Source of the DNA: an uncultured Verrucomicrobiota bacterium
Lineage (GTDB): Bacteria > Verrucomicrobiota > Verrucomicrobiia > Limisphaerales > UBA9464
Direction: 5' to 3'
NCBI GenBank assembly: GCA_903939515.1
Contig: CAJAHH010000113.1
Location: 1 to 64,000 of the forward strand
Length of the DNA: 64,000 nucleotides
This document shows positions 17,901-26,547 of this stretch, piece by piece. The translations under genes were made by a program, and so were the position numbers. The notes under the pieces were generated by a model. The model searched no databases. It was not told the origin of the DNA and was given only the letters and a program-made list of their open reading frames with translations. Each line of letters starts with the position of its first letter. The stretch's first letter is position 1.

Positions 17901-19015
17901 GATCCAACCGAACCGCTCCCGCTCGCACTTAGCACGATGTCCTGAGGATCGATGAACAGCCGGCCTCCACGGCTTCCTTCCTGCGCAGAGCCGTCGATGC
18001 GCGACCGCACGGCCGGAAGCTCCGGGGCAGACAGTTCGACCTGCCCGCCGTCTCCGCCAAGCCCACCACCTCGCAGGTCGATGCGCGAACCGGAAGCATC
18101 TGCCAGGCGGCGGTCCGATTTCAGGGTCACCTGCCCTCCTGAGCTGACGGTCGCGACATCCCCACGAGCCGAAATGTGCGAGGTTTCTCCCAAGTTGAGC
18201 GTGTCCGTTGCCCCCACCTCAATGATCCCATTGCGCTCGCGAATCGAATCAGTCTGGAGCAATCCGGACTGGTTCACCACCGCCGCATGCAAGGCGATGC
18301 TGCCCGCGTCTGCGGTCACGCGGCCGGTGTTGTCGATGCTGCCGGCAGGCAATCGCACGGCGGAACTCAAGCTGAGGCCGTCCGGTCGCTGGCTCAACAG
18401 CACCGATGATCCCGCCTCCAACCGGACGGAACCTCCGGGCGCCGAAAGCGCGCCATGGTTGGCGATATGGTCGCCGATCAGAAAGAGCGAACCGGATTCC
18501 CCCACCTGCAAGCGGCCGTAGTTCACGATGGCGGCACGCGGCGGCGGACCGTTGAACTGCCAGAAGAGTCCGCCATTCGATTCCACGGGAGCCGCCAGCG
18601 AGGTCGAGACGACCAGTCCGGCAGCGGCCACGTGAGCATCCGGTCCGAAGTAGAATCCCGAGGGATTCATCAGGACCAGAAAGCCGTTGGCGTCGATCCG
18701 TCCGAAAATCTGAGAGGGTTGAGCGTCGTGGATCTGGTTGAAGACCACCGACCCTGGCGACGGCTGGTGAAAACGCACCGATTGCCCCGCGTCGAGGTTG
18801 AAGGACTGCCACTGGAGGAAGGCATTCTGCGAAACGGTGATGTCCCAATGGGATGCCCTGACGGTGGTTGCCGCGGTGCCGGATTGGACCGTCAGTCCGG
18901 AGGGCCCGGAGGCCTTCAGAGCGCCATGGAAGCCCAGCGCCACCGCCACGCGGACTGCCCACGCGATCCAGCTTCGGGATCGGTTGGAGGAGAGGTACGG
19001 GAATCGATCGTTCAT
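14957..19015 (-). CDS. Two-partner secretion exoprotein (TpsA, filamentous haemagglutinin N-terminal domain)
   Basis: A 1352-residue secreted protein. After a signal peptide (about residues 1-36) comes the TPS domain that engages the TpsB transporter, with VVFNQI (N93, Q94) and NPSG (117-120) followed by FYFG, as in FhaB-type proteins. The remainder is a long beta-helix-like region rich in short Gly/Asn/Ser turns and VNVGS- or DVTVRAG-type rungs. A Ser/Ala-rich, charged tail (about the last 70 residues) replaces any obvious anchor. Its ATG at 19015 overlaps the TpsB stop by one base (TGATG), so translation is coupled. The upstream in-frame extension to 19156 would lie inside tpsB and lacks secretion signals. 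It is probably a surface or released adhesin or ligand-binding fibre. Confidence 0.92.
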   Translation of the reverse strand: MNDRFPYLSSNRSRSWIAWAVRVAVALGFHGALKASGPSGLTVQSGTAATTVRASHWDITVSQNAFLQWQSFNLDAGQSVRFHQPSPGSVVFNQIHDAQPSQIFGRIDANGFLVLMNPSGFYFGPDAHVAAAGLVVSTSLAAPVESNGGLFWQFNGPPPRAAIVNYGRLQVGESGSLFLIGDHIANHGALSAPGGSVRLEAGSSVLLSQRPDGLSLSSAVRLPAGSIDNTGRVTADAGSIALHAAVVNQSGLLQTDSIRERNGIIEVGATDTLNLGETSHISARGDVATVSSGGQVTLKSDRRLADASGSRIDLRGGGLGGDGGQVELSAPELPAVRSRIDGSAQEGSRGGRLFIDPQDIVLSASGSGSVGSGSVGFGDGPGTLQLDVNSAFVGLSQIRLQATRNIQLMANTLWDLNASTGVNTPGSHLELEAGNNISLGNGSRIQAGEGWSVSLSAGRDFTAAGSVRSGVGSITLSGNATVESGAGALSLIAGNQVTVGSGAIRTTGGGNISVEAVAGSINTGTRNQGFQFRPDGYFVNPELGGISTAAGGRVTLQAGQDVVSLLPLAGGLQTDAGSGAFGVQPGDVTVRAGRDVQGHFVVRNGSGLIEAGRNAGVPNRLLALSLVDGGWTVKAGVDVLLQEVRNPNGLFNNLGSTASPFRHFFDYGADAFVSLSAGHSVQLRGSALPRYTDVFSQGMTPIYPGTLRIEAGAGGVELANDVTLFPSPLGNLTVTTREGGSVVGTRPGELVQWIVSDSDQTQYRSFRDFGISDHGQRLLHLNDPNPVKFQVAGDLSGILLGVPKAAEITVAGDLRNTRFSGQNLRSTDLSFIRVGGNIINRNEFTSVPLNDAPDFSPFLLDLVFPPLSGALSGIQNQFSYNAASKELTFQGRMTGDQLQLLLNLPVRVFDANGIPQLLSNGDPVTRTIAVLPPEVAQRLYDLSQDVPQNSDTGYRIGGGGRLEISARDMDLGATAGIVSYGPRANAALAGVFLRGADIRVSLSGDLDMFSTTISSLNGGDIDVQAGGRINVGSRTFTTSDARARGIFTVDRSDVSVVAGGDIRVNGSRIAAYDGGNVVVRSERGSIDAGSGAGGSATVEKIVVDPVTRHISAYSPTIPGSGILATTFPPSLDPSFPASVSPVGNITVTTPRGNIIANAGGVVQIPLNGVSSSLATVTLRAGTRDAQGNVVHVGDIDSSGSGVIGSTVSLDASGSIRGLVFARQNIDLNAAASVSVTALAQGSINVSAGGAVSGTIIGIGSVSASGASVDASLLSQNVTASGNVGSAQVGFSQGTAASSVSQSVQGEESAKTTAKSRADDEESRSRKVAAAPKLTRTVGRVTVILPETKPSSR

Positions 19016-21561
19016 CAGAACTGCCCTCCCACGGAAAGGTTGGCACGGGGTTCCCCGCGCTGGCTGTTGGCACTGTCGATCAGAGGCCAACCCACGGTGA
19101 CCTTGAGATCCAGGGTGTTGTTCAAGCTGGCCGAGACACCCAATCCGGCGCTCCACAAGTCACGGCGATTGACCAATGCCTCACGGGTCATCGGATAAAC
19201 CTGACCGAAATCCATGAACATCAATCCGCGCAACCAGGTCGGCGTGGTGGTGTCAGCGACCGGCACTCGGAGCGCCCACTGAGGAGTCCGGAGTTCGCCG
19301 CTGACGTTCCATCCGGCGTCGGCCACCGAATCGCCCTCAAAATACCCACGGACTGTGTTCATACCGCCCACGGCAAACTGTTCGTTGAAGAGGAGCGGCC
19401 CGGTGGCGATTTGTCCGCCCGAGCGCAAGAGCGCCGAGTAGCCTGCGGGCAAGCGCTGCTCGCGGATCAGGTTCAAGCTGGCCTTGCCGAAGTGCGCCCC
19501 GCCGACCCGAGAATAGGCGATGGCATCGTAGTCAGCCCCGGAACCCGCCAGATTGTAAGTCAGCCCCAGAGCGGCGCTCGAGGAACCTGATTTGTCGGAT
19601 TGCGAGAAATCGAGACCAGCGGTCAACGGGATACCCATGAACTCGTTCCGACGGGTCGGTTGCGGTGAGGCCGAATCGCTGCGCAGCGTCTGGGTTCCTT
19701 GGCTGTTGGTGTAAGTGGCGATGAAGGTGAAATTATTGGTGTTGAAGCTCTCCAATCCCAGACGGCGAGCCTCCAGTCCCCACGACACGGAGAGCCTACG
19801 GGTGTCGCTGAGCGCGAACGGGAGGTTCATTCGGGCGCCGGCCGATTCGATGGCCACGAGGTTCTTGCCCGTATCCTGCGCGGTGATCGAAGCACCCGCC
19901 GATTGGGAAACCAAACGCGACTGACCAAATTGAACTCCGGTGTCCAGCTTGGCCGCGTTGCCGAAGAAATAGACATCGGAACGGGACCCCGGCGGCGGCA
20001 GACGAAACTGACGAGTCGCCTCGTCGAAGCCGTAGGCCTGGGAGCGACGGAGCGTATCCTCGACCGACTCGGGATCACCGAAGGGGAGCCGGTAATAGGC
20101 CCCGTAAGAGGCGATCAACGGACGATTCAACAGAAAGTCCGGATCGGGATTCGGCTCGCTGAAGCGCTCGGGCGAGAAGCTGTAGTTCACGCCCACCTGA
20201 TGCTCGCGCTGCCACAGGTTGTTGTAGCTGAGAGAGGAGTTCACCCGCCATTCCGGCGCCTTGGCCATGGTGACGTTGTTGACCTCGATACGACCGTGCA
20301 GAGGCAGGCGATCCTTCACTCGCAAGGTCAGAGAGCTGGTACCCGGATCCGGGCCCGGGCCGAGCACCGGATAAATCTGGCGGTCGCGGTTCTGGTTGGC
20401 GATGTCGAGCTCGCGCTGGAAAATCCGGCTGTTGAGCAGCGCGTTGGTCTTGAGGCTCGGCAGGGTGGCGATGATGTTGTTGGAGCTGAAGTGGCGGTTT
20501 CCGCTAACTTGCACATCGGTGAGGGTGCCTTCCACGACTCGCACCTGGACGACCGCGTTGGTGATTTGCTGCTGAGGAAGACCGACCGATACGGTGGCCC
20601 AACCACGTTCACGGTAGGCCAACTGCAGCTCTCCTAGGGTCTTCTGAAGCTGGGGAATCGTGACGTTGGTGCCCTTCGCCGGAGCGAGGATGCGATCCAA
20701 AAGCTCCGGGGCCAGGAGTGTGTTGCCCGAGACCTCAATGCGACGAATCTCGAGTCCCTTGGCCGGAAGATTCGCCGTCTGGGCGATGGCGGTATTGGTT
20801 CCGGGATTGACCCGCGGTGCGGAACCTTCGTCCACGATCACCAGCACGGTTCCGTCGGTCAGCCGTTGAGAAGGGACCCGGAGAGTGGCGTTGGTCCATC
20901 CTCGAGACCGGTAGGCCGCACGGAGTTGGCGCAATGCCTGTTCGAGCGCCGACGGCGTGACCGCGGCCCCCGCCACGGGGCTGAGGATGCGGTCGATTTC
21001 CTCGGCTGCCAGCACCTGGTTGCCCTGGAGGATGAAATGCTGAATCTCGTACGTGGGCACCTGCCACTGGAGAATCGCTTTGTCGTTGGCAACGGAAGGG
21101 GTGGGGCTCGCATTTGAAGTCGATCGGCCCACAACCTCCAGTCGCACCCAACCCGCATCCATGGATTGGCGCGGCAGCAGCACGCCAGCATTGGTGAGAC
21201 CGGCATCCCGATATGCTTGTTGGAGGCGCGTCATGGCCCGACGGATTTGCGGCAGGCTCACCGAGGGGCCGGTGGCCTCGGCCATGATCTGTTGGATCAC
21301 CAACGGATCGAGTCGATCACTGCCCTCGGCCCGATAGCCTCGCACCTCATATCCACCGGTCACGGCCGCAGCCGTCGAAAGGCATCCTAGCGTCAGCGTC
21401 CAAAGGGTCCAAAAGGTCCGCACAAGCGCGAGGCTTGCGGGGCCGGGTCGGGACAATCGGGCTTTTGGAGAAGAATCAGGCACAGTGAGCGATGGGGTCC
21501 GCTGGGGTTTCCGATGTCCCCGGCCGGGAGCCGAAGCTCCGCGACCGGGTTCAGATGGCAT
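19015..21561 (-). CDS. Two-partner secretion transporter (TpsB, ShlB/FhaC/HecB family) with four POTRA-like domains
   Basis: An outer-membrane transporter of up to 848 residues. The C-terminal half is a 16-strand-type barrel of the ShlB/FhaC class. The N-terminal part carries three consecutive similar POTRA-like units (about residues 71-144, 171-245 and 270-344). Each has the pattern of a YEI/LEI-RR-x-x-x-x-GN strand, a helix with LQxAYRxRGW, and a final strand. A fourth, ShlB-type POTRA follows (about 346-420). FhaC-type transporters normally have two. The start is uncertain: ATG at 21561 or GTG at 21423, the latter placing a signal peptide (VRTFWTLWTLTLGCLSTAAA) at the very N-terminus. The gene begins 21 bp after the PstS-like gene and overlaps tpsA. 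Confidence 0.92.
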   Translation of the reverse strand: MPSEPGRGASAPGRGHRKPQRTPSLTVPDSSPKARLSRPGPASLALVRTFWTLWTLTLGCLSTAAAVTGGYEVRGYRAEGSDRLDPLVIQQIMAEATGPSVSLPQIRRAMTRLQQAYRDAGLTNAGVLLPRQSMDAGWVRLEVVGRSTSNASPTPSVANDKAILQWQVPTYEIQHFILQGNQVLAAEEIDRILSPVAGAAVTPSALEQALRQLRAAYRSRGWTNATLRVPSQRLTDGTVLVIVDEGSAPRVNPGTNTAIAQTANLPAKGLEIRRIEVSGNTLLAPELLDRILAPAKGTNVTIPQLQKTLGELQLAYRERGWATVSVGLPQQQITNAVVQVRVVEGTLTDVQVSGNRHFSSNNIIATLPSLKTNALLNSRIFQRELDIANQNRDRQIYPVLGPGPDPGTSSLTLRVKDRLPLHGRIEVNNVTMAKAPEWRVNSSLSYNNLWQREHQVGVNYSFSPERFSEPNPDPDFLLNRPLIASYGAYYRLPFGDPESVEDTLRRSQAYGFDEATRQFRLPPPGSRSDVYFFGNAAKLDTGVQFGQSRLVSQSAGASITAQDTGKNLVAIESAGARMNLPFALSDTRRLSVSWGLEARRLGLESFNTNNFTFIATYTNSQGTQTLRSDSASPQPTRRNEFMGIPLTAGLDFSQSDKSGSSSAALGLTYNLAGSGADYDAIAYSRVGGAHFGKASLNLIREQRLPAGYSALLRSGGQIATGPLLFNEQFAVGGMNTVRGYFEGDSVADAGWNVSGELRTPQWALRVPVADTTTPTWLRGLMFMDFGQVYPMTREALVNRRDLWSAGLGVSASLNNTLDLKVTVGWPLIDSANSQRGEPRANLSVGGQF

Positions 21562-21582
21562 CCAATGAGTTCAGTGAGTGGA

Positions 21583-22668
21583 TTATTGGATCGGAGCCAC
21601 TGGGGCGCCGTCGGCCGTGCGCTCAACATTCAGCCGAGCCAACGGGATGGAGAACGCCGAGGTCTCCAACTGCTTTTGGATCGCCGCAACGAGGGCCTTA
21701 CGGAAAGTCTTCACCTGTTCCGGAGCAGTGGCCCGATTGAGCAAATGCTCATAAACCCAGAGACCGTACTGACCGTTGATGACCGGCGTGTAGTCGTTCG
21801 AGACATTGTTGAACGTGGGGTTGGCAAACGGATAGGCCCCATTGTAGCGCAATACATTCGCGCCCCCGTTGACCGCGAAGGCGTCCAAAGCAACCAGATA
21901 GCTGATTGCGGGACCAAACTGGTTCAGGTGATCGCGGATCTGGGTAGCATTGCGGCCGGTGGGATCGATCACGAAGCGATTGGAGGCGGTGTTCCAGAAG
22001 TAGGAGATCGGGGCACCGGAGAAGAGAGATTCCTTGAACAGGGTCACCCGCTGACCCGCCGTCGGATCCCGGTTGATGAAGGAGATCGCTCCCGTGTCAT
22101 TGGTTCTCCCGGTGAAGAACCAGGCCGGCAACTGGCCATTGGCCGCCAGCGTCTTGAACTGGTGCGTGGTGATGTTGGTCAGGGAGGCGGGTGCTGAGGC
22201 GCTCTTGACAAGCACGATCGGTGTGGCTCCAAAACGGACGTCCTCGAGCGTCGGAGTCAGGAACTCGGTGGACTGCTGGAACACCGACGAGAAGGCGATG
22301 TCTGACTGGAGGTTCACAACGTTGGTGTCCCCGGGATTCGTGGACGCCAGGAACGCAACATTGCGGTTCTGGGTGAGGTCTTGGACGCCGGCGACGGCAC
22401 CATTATAGAAGGCGCGGACGGTCACCGTCTGGTCGCCGAAGAGCTCAGGCAGCTTGCCTGTCCAGTTGACCTTCAGCTCCGATGAGGTCTTGGGTCCATC
22501 GGCCGGGTTCTGGGAGGTCAGATTGCCACCGAAGAGACTGCGGATGGCGAGGTAGGAGGTATCCCGAAAGGCCACGGCCCCCGACATACGGATTTCCACC
22601 TGAGCGAAGGCGGGGCCAACGGCGAGCGCCGAGGCCAGGATTGCGGTGAGGAAACGAACTGTCTTCAT
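21583..22668 (-). CDS. Periplasmic PstS-like (phosphate-type) substrate-binding protein
   Basis: A 361-residue exported protein with a clear signal peptide (MKTVRFLTAILASALAVGPAFA), which sets the start at 22668. The mature N-terminus VEIRMSGAVAFRDTSY, a GAVAGVQDL segment and the SDIAFSSVFQ region match the PstS-like periplasmic-binding-protein fold, where they line the anion site. Asn/Thr-rich loops make it longer than classical PstS. No permease or ATPase genes accompany it. The next genes are tpsB/tpsA, so it may present an anion to the secretion or TonB system, or act as a sensor. Phosphate, arsenate or sulfate cannot be told apart from sequence alone. Confidence 0.75.
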   Translation of the reverse strand: MKTVRFLTAILASALAVGPAFAQVEIRMSGAVAFRDTSYLAIRSLFGGNLTSQNPADGPKTSSELKVNWTGKLPELFGDQTVTVRAFYNGAVAGVQDLTQNRNVAFLASTNPGDTNVVNLQSDIAFSSVFQQSTEFLTPTLEDVRFGATPIVLVKSASAPASLTNITTHQFKTLAANGQLPAWFFTGRTNDTGAISFINRDPTAGQRVTLFKESLFSGAPISYFWNTASNRFVIDPTGRNATQIRDHLNQFGPAISYLVALDAFAVNGGANVLRYNGAYPFANPTFNNVSNDYTPVINGQYGLWVYEHLLNRATAPEQVKTFRKALVAAIQKQLETSAFSIPLARLNVERTADGAPVAPIQ

Positions 22669-22715
22669 GGATCGGAAAAAGTTAGAATTGGAGTTCTGCG
22701 GATGAGGAAGGGACT

Positions 22716-23717
22716 TCAACGCACGGCCTCGACCGCGAAGAAGCGGACCGGCGTGGTAGAGGAGTCTTGCAGGGAAAGGTCGGAACCATCGCCGACCACC
22801 GAAGCACCCGCGGTCCAAGTGGACACGGGGCGCGAGAGACCCGACTCATCGGTCGAGCGCAGACGATAGGTCACCCCGCTAGTGGAGCGGAAAGTCACTG
22901 CCGACCCTCCCTGCTGATAGCTGATCTTGGAGATGACCGGGACCGGCGGCAGCTGGCTGGGCGTGCTGAAGGTCAAGGTTCCGTCGGCCTTCAGTTCGAA
23001 GACACCGAGCAGGCGTCCGGGGGCATCCAAAGTCCCCTCGGCCCGAGTGCCAGGAACCAGTTCGTAGAGGTCGGAGCGGGACACATTCACCAGATCCGTG
23101 TCGAAGTCATCCGGTGTCAGCGATTCCACCCGCCCCTGGAAGGTGCCCACGAGGTTGGGAGGATCTCCGAGGGTCGGCCCCACCGCAAAGGCATTGCCGA
23201 CAGGGATGGCCACAGCCGAGGCCGTATTTGCCGGACCCGCTGGTTGGGCGCTGCTGAACGCGGCCGCGTTCTTGCCGATGGCGTCGATCTGGGCACCGGC
23301 ATTGCCCTGGACGAACTGTCCCTTGCGCAACCAGGGCGAACTGGGGACACCGGGCTCGGGTCGGATTCCTGCGACCCATAGGGTTTGGAGTGGGAACTCC
23401 GGGACCACCGGAGGCCGATTGGCGGCCAACACCGACCACGCCAGCCCATTGAGATTGGGAAATGTAGCCTTGAGCAGCGTGGTGTTGAGTTGAGCAACCA
23501 CCTGGGTCTTGCCGCCTGGCAGTGTTGAATACGTTGAGGCGGAACCGATGTTCACGACCAAGTCCGAGGCGTTGCCCGGTTGACGCAGTGTCAGCAGGAG
23601 GTCTCCGGGCGCATAGAGAAACGGCGCGCCCGACAGACCGGGAACACCGGCCAGTCCGAGGGCGACTGCCAGAAGGCAGGCCTGGGGACCCGGGGGTGGA
23701 TTCTTGAGGATCTTCAT
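22716..23717 (-). CDS. Secreted protein of unknown function with C-terminal beta module
   Basis: A 333-residue exported protein. The start at 23717 gives a signal peptide (MKILKNPPPGPQACLLAVALGLAGVPGLSG, cleavage near residue 30); the frame extends far upstream but without secretion features and through the porin gene. The mature N-terminal half begins APFLYAPGDLLLTLRQPG and has a LVVNIGSASTY motif that I cannot assign. The C-terminal 70 residues (ISKISYQQGGSAVTF ... TPVRFFAVEAVR) resemble a module shared by four other secreted proteins in this window. It lies between the porin and the PstS-like gene in the anion cluster. Confidence 0.65.
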   Translation of the reverse strand: MKILKNPPPGPQACLLAVALGLAGVPGLSGAPFLYAPGDLLLTLRQPGNASDLVVNIGSASTYSTLPGGKTQVVAQLNTTLLKATFPNLNGLAWSVLAANRPPVVPEFPLQTLWVAGIRPEPGVPSSPWLRKGQFVQGNAGAQIDAIGKNAAAFSSAQPAGPANTASAVAIPVGNAFAVGPTLGDPPNLVGTFQGRVESLTPDDFDTDLVNVSRSDLYELVPGTRAEGTLDAPGRLLGVFELKADGTLTFSTPSQLPPVPVISKISYQQGGSAVTFRSTSGVTYRLRSTDESGLSRPVSTWTAGASVVGDGSDLSLQDSSTTPVRFFAVEAVR

Positions 23718-23869
23718 GGGATCAACAGTGACGATTGAGGGTTTGTTTTCCGGCCCAGGAACCTCCCAGGTCGTTCCGCCCCGTCTGCGGCTGGAATGCC
23801 GATTGTCGGAAGCGGGTTGTGTGTCGAATCCACCCGTGGTCGGGTAGGCAAAGGGGTTGGAGATCATGG

Positions 23870-25600
23870 TCAGAACGAGATCTGAATGCGCGAGGCCACC
23901 ACGTTTTCGTCCTGAGCGGTGACAATGGCCGGAGTCAGCAATGAGGCCGGAGCAGCGAGGTTCGGCGGAGCTCCACCGCCGGTGAACGCGGTGTGGGTGA
24001 AACTGGTCAAGATTCGGGCATTGCGATTGAGCCACCAGTTGATTCCCACCGACCAGGCATCTGCACCCGAGGCAGAGAAGTCCGGGTTGGAGAAGGCTGG
24101 AAACGCGTTCTTGTCCACGTCGAACTGAGAGAACCGCCCCACCAATTGCCAGGCTCCCCAACCGGGCGAACCCCACTGGAAGGGATTCTTGGGTGTGACG
24201 CCGCCGAACGAGGCCGACTCGCCGGTCAGCACCCAGTCAGCAGTGACTTGCCACCCCGAATGCGCCAACCGCGCCGACCGGAACGTGGAACTGTTGTACA
24301 CCCCCTGGCTCGAAACCACGTACTCCCCGAGGAGTCCGAAGGGGCCCCAGTACCAAGAGCCCTGCGGAGACAATCGCCAATGGGCGCCATCGGCCACCAC
24401 GGGACCGGCCAGCGGGTTGTAGGCGAAGAATTGCTGAACCCCGGGCGAAGTGGTGTACCCGGGCTCCGAACCTCCCACTGGGGAGGGAAGCCCCAGGACG
24501 TTGGAGCTAATCAGGCTATAGGATCCACCCAGGCCGAAACCCAGACCTTGCACAGGTTTGAGTTCGGTTCCCTTAAAGGGTTGGAAAAACAGTCGGCCGG
24601 CATATTCGCGGTCGTCGGTGAAGTCGAAATTCTGCGGATTCCGAAGATCGCCCGCCGCATTGAAAACCCCGGCGCTGGCCGAGACCGCTCCATCCCACAG
24701 ACTTCCGGAGACCTGGAAGCCGACGCTCCGCTGAGGCACCAGACCACTGACCATGGACCGCTCGTTGAACGGCAGCACATTGATCGACTGCAACAGTTCC
24801 AATCCCACCGGACCCTTGAATTTACCGGCGCGGACCTCGAAGGACTTCGAAGGCTTGAAGGAAATTGAAGCATCAAGAATTTGGACCGGATCTGCCGTGT
24901 ACCCGCCGTACTGGGGGACGATGAGGTATTCGAAATTGCGACCCAGTGTCCCTTGGGCCGCCAGGCGCACCCGGCGCAGGACGAATCCGTCATTGCCCTG
25001 GGAGAGCGGGTTGTCGCCCACGAACAAGTAATGGTCGGTTTGGACCAACCCCTTGAGGTTCAGGCTGAAATTGGTGTCGGCCGAGGTAAACTGAAATCCA
25101 GAAGCTCCGATGCTCACCCGAGGCTGCTGGCGACTGCGTGCGGCGGCCGTTGCTGCGTCTTGGGCGTTCTTCGTCTCGATGGCTTGGATCTTCCGCTGAA
25201 GTTCGGTGTTCGAGGGGGCGTCGTCCGAGGTGACCGCGATCTCAGGCAGCACCTTGGACCCCTCGATCGCCGCCAGCTTCTGCTCCAACTCAGAGATTTT
25301 CTTGAGCAGAGGAGCGGTCACCAGATTCGTCGGTGCCGATTCGGAGGCGGCACGGGCCGCCTCGCGTCGCTCCAACTGCTCGATGCGCTGCAACAGTTTC
25401 TGGAGAAGGTCCGACTCCGCACCCGAGACGGTAGCCGGAGCGGTCGCAGGAAGAGCGTCGGCTGCTCGAACCAGATTCCAGGTCAGGAGTGCGATCAGGA
25501 CACACGCGATGCGGAGTGCGGCCGGGCGGGGAAAGCCGAAAGACACTCGGCAAACCGAGTTCCCTATTGTGTCGATAATACCACTGTAGATTCGCGGCAT
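23870..25600 (-). CDS. Phosphate-selective porin O/P family outer-membrane protein
   Basis: A 576-residue OprO/OprP-type porin. After a signal sequence ending near WNLVRAA (about residue 47) comes a coiled coil (about 60-150) with heptads such as LLQKLLQRIEQLERREAA and LLKKISELEQKLAAIE. The barrel follows, with RRVRLAAQGTLGRNFEYLIVPQYGG and EVRAGKFKGPVGLELLQS, both hallmarks of the family. The N-terminal coiled coil is common in anion porins and trimerises. Such porins pass phosphate, pyrophosphate or other anions. The ATG lies 8 bp after the M14-like gene, which links it to the sulfate-binding-protein operon. Confidence 0.92.
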   Translation of the reverse strand: MPRIYSGIIDTIGNSVCRVSFGFPRPAALRIACVLIALLTWNLVRAADALPATAPATVSGAESDLLQKLLQRIEQLERREAARAASESAPTNLVTAPLLKKISELEQKLAAIEGSKVLPEIAVTSDDAPSNTELQRKIQAIETKNAQDAATAAARSRQQPRVSIGASGFQFTSADTNFSLNLKGLVQTDHYLFVGDNPLSQGNDGFVLRRVRLAAQGTLGRNFEYLIVPQYGGYTADPVQILDASISFKPSKSFEVRAGKFKGPVGLELLQSINVLPFNERSMVSGLVPQRSVGFQVSGSLWDGAVSASAGVFNAAGDLRNPQNFDFTDDREYAGRLFFQPFKGTELKPVQGLGFGLGGSYSLISSNVLGLPSPVGGSEPGYTTSPGVQQFFAYNPLAGPVVADGAHWRLSPQGSWYWGPFGLLGEYVVSSQGVYNSSTFRSARLAHSGWQVTADWVLTGESASFGGVTPKNPFQWGSPGWGAWQLVGRFSQFDVDKNAFPAFSNPDFSASGADAWSVGINWWLNRNARILTSFTHTAFTGGGAPPNLAAPASLLTPAIVTAQDENVVASRIQISF

Positions 25601-25608
25601 AAAAAAGT

Positions 25609-26541
25609 TCAGATGTTCTGGGCAATGGCCTGCAAGTAGCGGTTCTCGACCAGAATGGTCTGGAGCGCGGCTACCAGGGCGTCGACTTGTCGGTGCAAGG
25701 GGGCTTTTTGCGGGGTTTCGAGCGTGATTTCGAAGGGCGGTCGGGCCATCCCGGGGATGGATTGAAGCATGCCCGGGTAGCCACTGTGGATGATGCCGGA
25801 TCGGGCATTGAACCCATCGATCACCGCCCCGTGATTGCGCGGCAAGTATCGACCGGCCTCGAGGAGAGCGGGTTGCAGCAGGTGTTCGGACAACACACTG
25901 CCCTTCACAAAACCGTAGAGTCCTTGGCTGGTATCGTCGCTATGCAAGGTGACGATGCCGTGGAAGGCCTGCATCCAAATCTCGGACTCCAAGAACCGAA
26001 CCTCCGGATGGGAAGTCTGCTTCCAGAACTCGCGGTTCAAATCCACGCCGGCGCGGGAATGGCGAGTGCCGTCTTCAAAGCCGGTGGGATTGCACAGCGG
26101 ATAAATGAACAGCGCGTAGCCCTCGGCGATTTCCGGCCGCTCTTCCAAGGTTTGCAGGAACTTGCCCAGCGCGAGCACTCCCTCCGGTTCATCGCCATGC
26201 AGCGTGGCGAAAATGCCGATACGCTGCAAATCGCCACCCCCCTGCCGCCCGACATACAAGTAGCGGGGGATGGAGTGGTCTTGGCCGCCGATTTGCACCT
26301 GAGCATGGGAGGTCCCGACCAACCGCCGGGAGTCCCGGGCTATGCGCTCGAGGGGTTCGAGGACCTTGGTGATGGAGCGAGTGCGAGTCGGACTGGGCGC
26401 CGTTGACAGGCCTTGGGCTGACGTTGAATCGGACCTGGATTCGAATGGCGACGGGGAGATCGGACTGGCGGACAAATCGGCGGACGAACTGGCCGGCGAT
26501 TGGGGCGATACCCGGTCGGGAGAGGCAGTGATGAGGCTCAT
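25609..26541 (-). CDS. M14-type zinc carboxypeptidase / succinylglutamate desuccinylase-aspartoacylase family protein
   Basis: A 310-residue protein with the zinc site of the M14/AstE-AspA superfamily: HGDEPEG with ligands H115 and E118, and a third ligand H200 in GIVTLHSDD. A DLNR motif (167-170) matches the substrate-binding Asn-Arg pair, and FEITLETP near the C-terminus supplies the likely catalytic Glu. The first 55 residues are Ser/Pro-rich low complexity with no signal peptide. It lies 6 bp after the sulfate-binding protein gene and 8 bp before the porin gene. An amidohydrolase inside an anion-uptake operon is unusual; possible roles are release of a sulfonated or acylated substrate or peptide trimming. 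Confidence 0.85.
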   Translation of the reverse strand: MSLITASPDRVSPQSPASSSADLSASPISPSPFESRSDSTSAQGLSTAPSPTRTRSITKVLEPLERIARDSRRLVGTSHAQVQIGGQDHSIPRYLYVGRQGGGDLQRIGIFATLHGDEPEGVLALGKFLQTLEERPEIAEGYALFIYPLCNPTGFEDGTRHSRAGVDLNREFWKQTSHPEVRFLESEIWMQAFHGIVTLHSDDTSQGLYGFVKGSVLSEHLLQPALLEAGRYLPRNHGAVIDGFNARSGIIHSGYPGMLQSIPGMARPPFEITLETPQKAPLHRQVDALVAALQTILVENRYLQAIAQNI

Positions 26542-26547
26542 AGTGCT

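Noticed and set aside
15443-17932. Two plus-strand open frames of over 400 codons opposite TpsA
   Set aside because: They are antisense shadows of the repetitive GC-rich tpsA gene, with His/Arg/Asp-rich low-complexity products and no domain or start signal.
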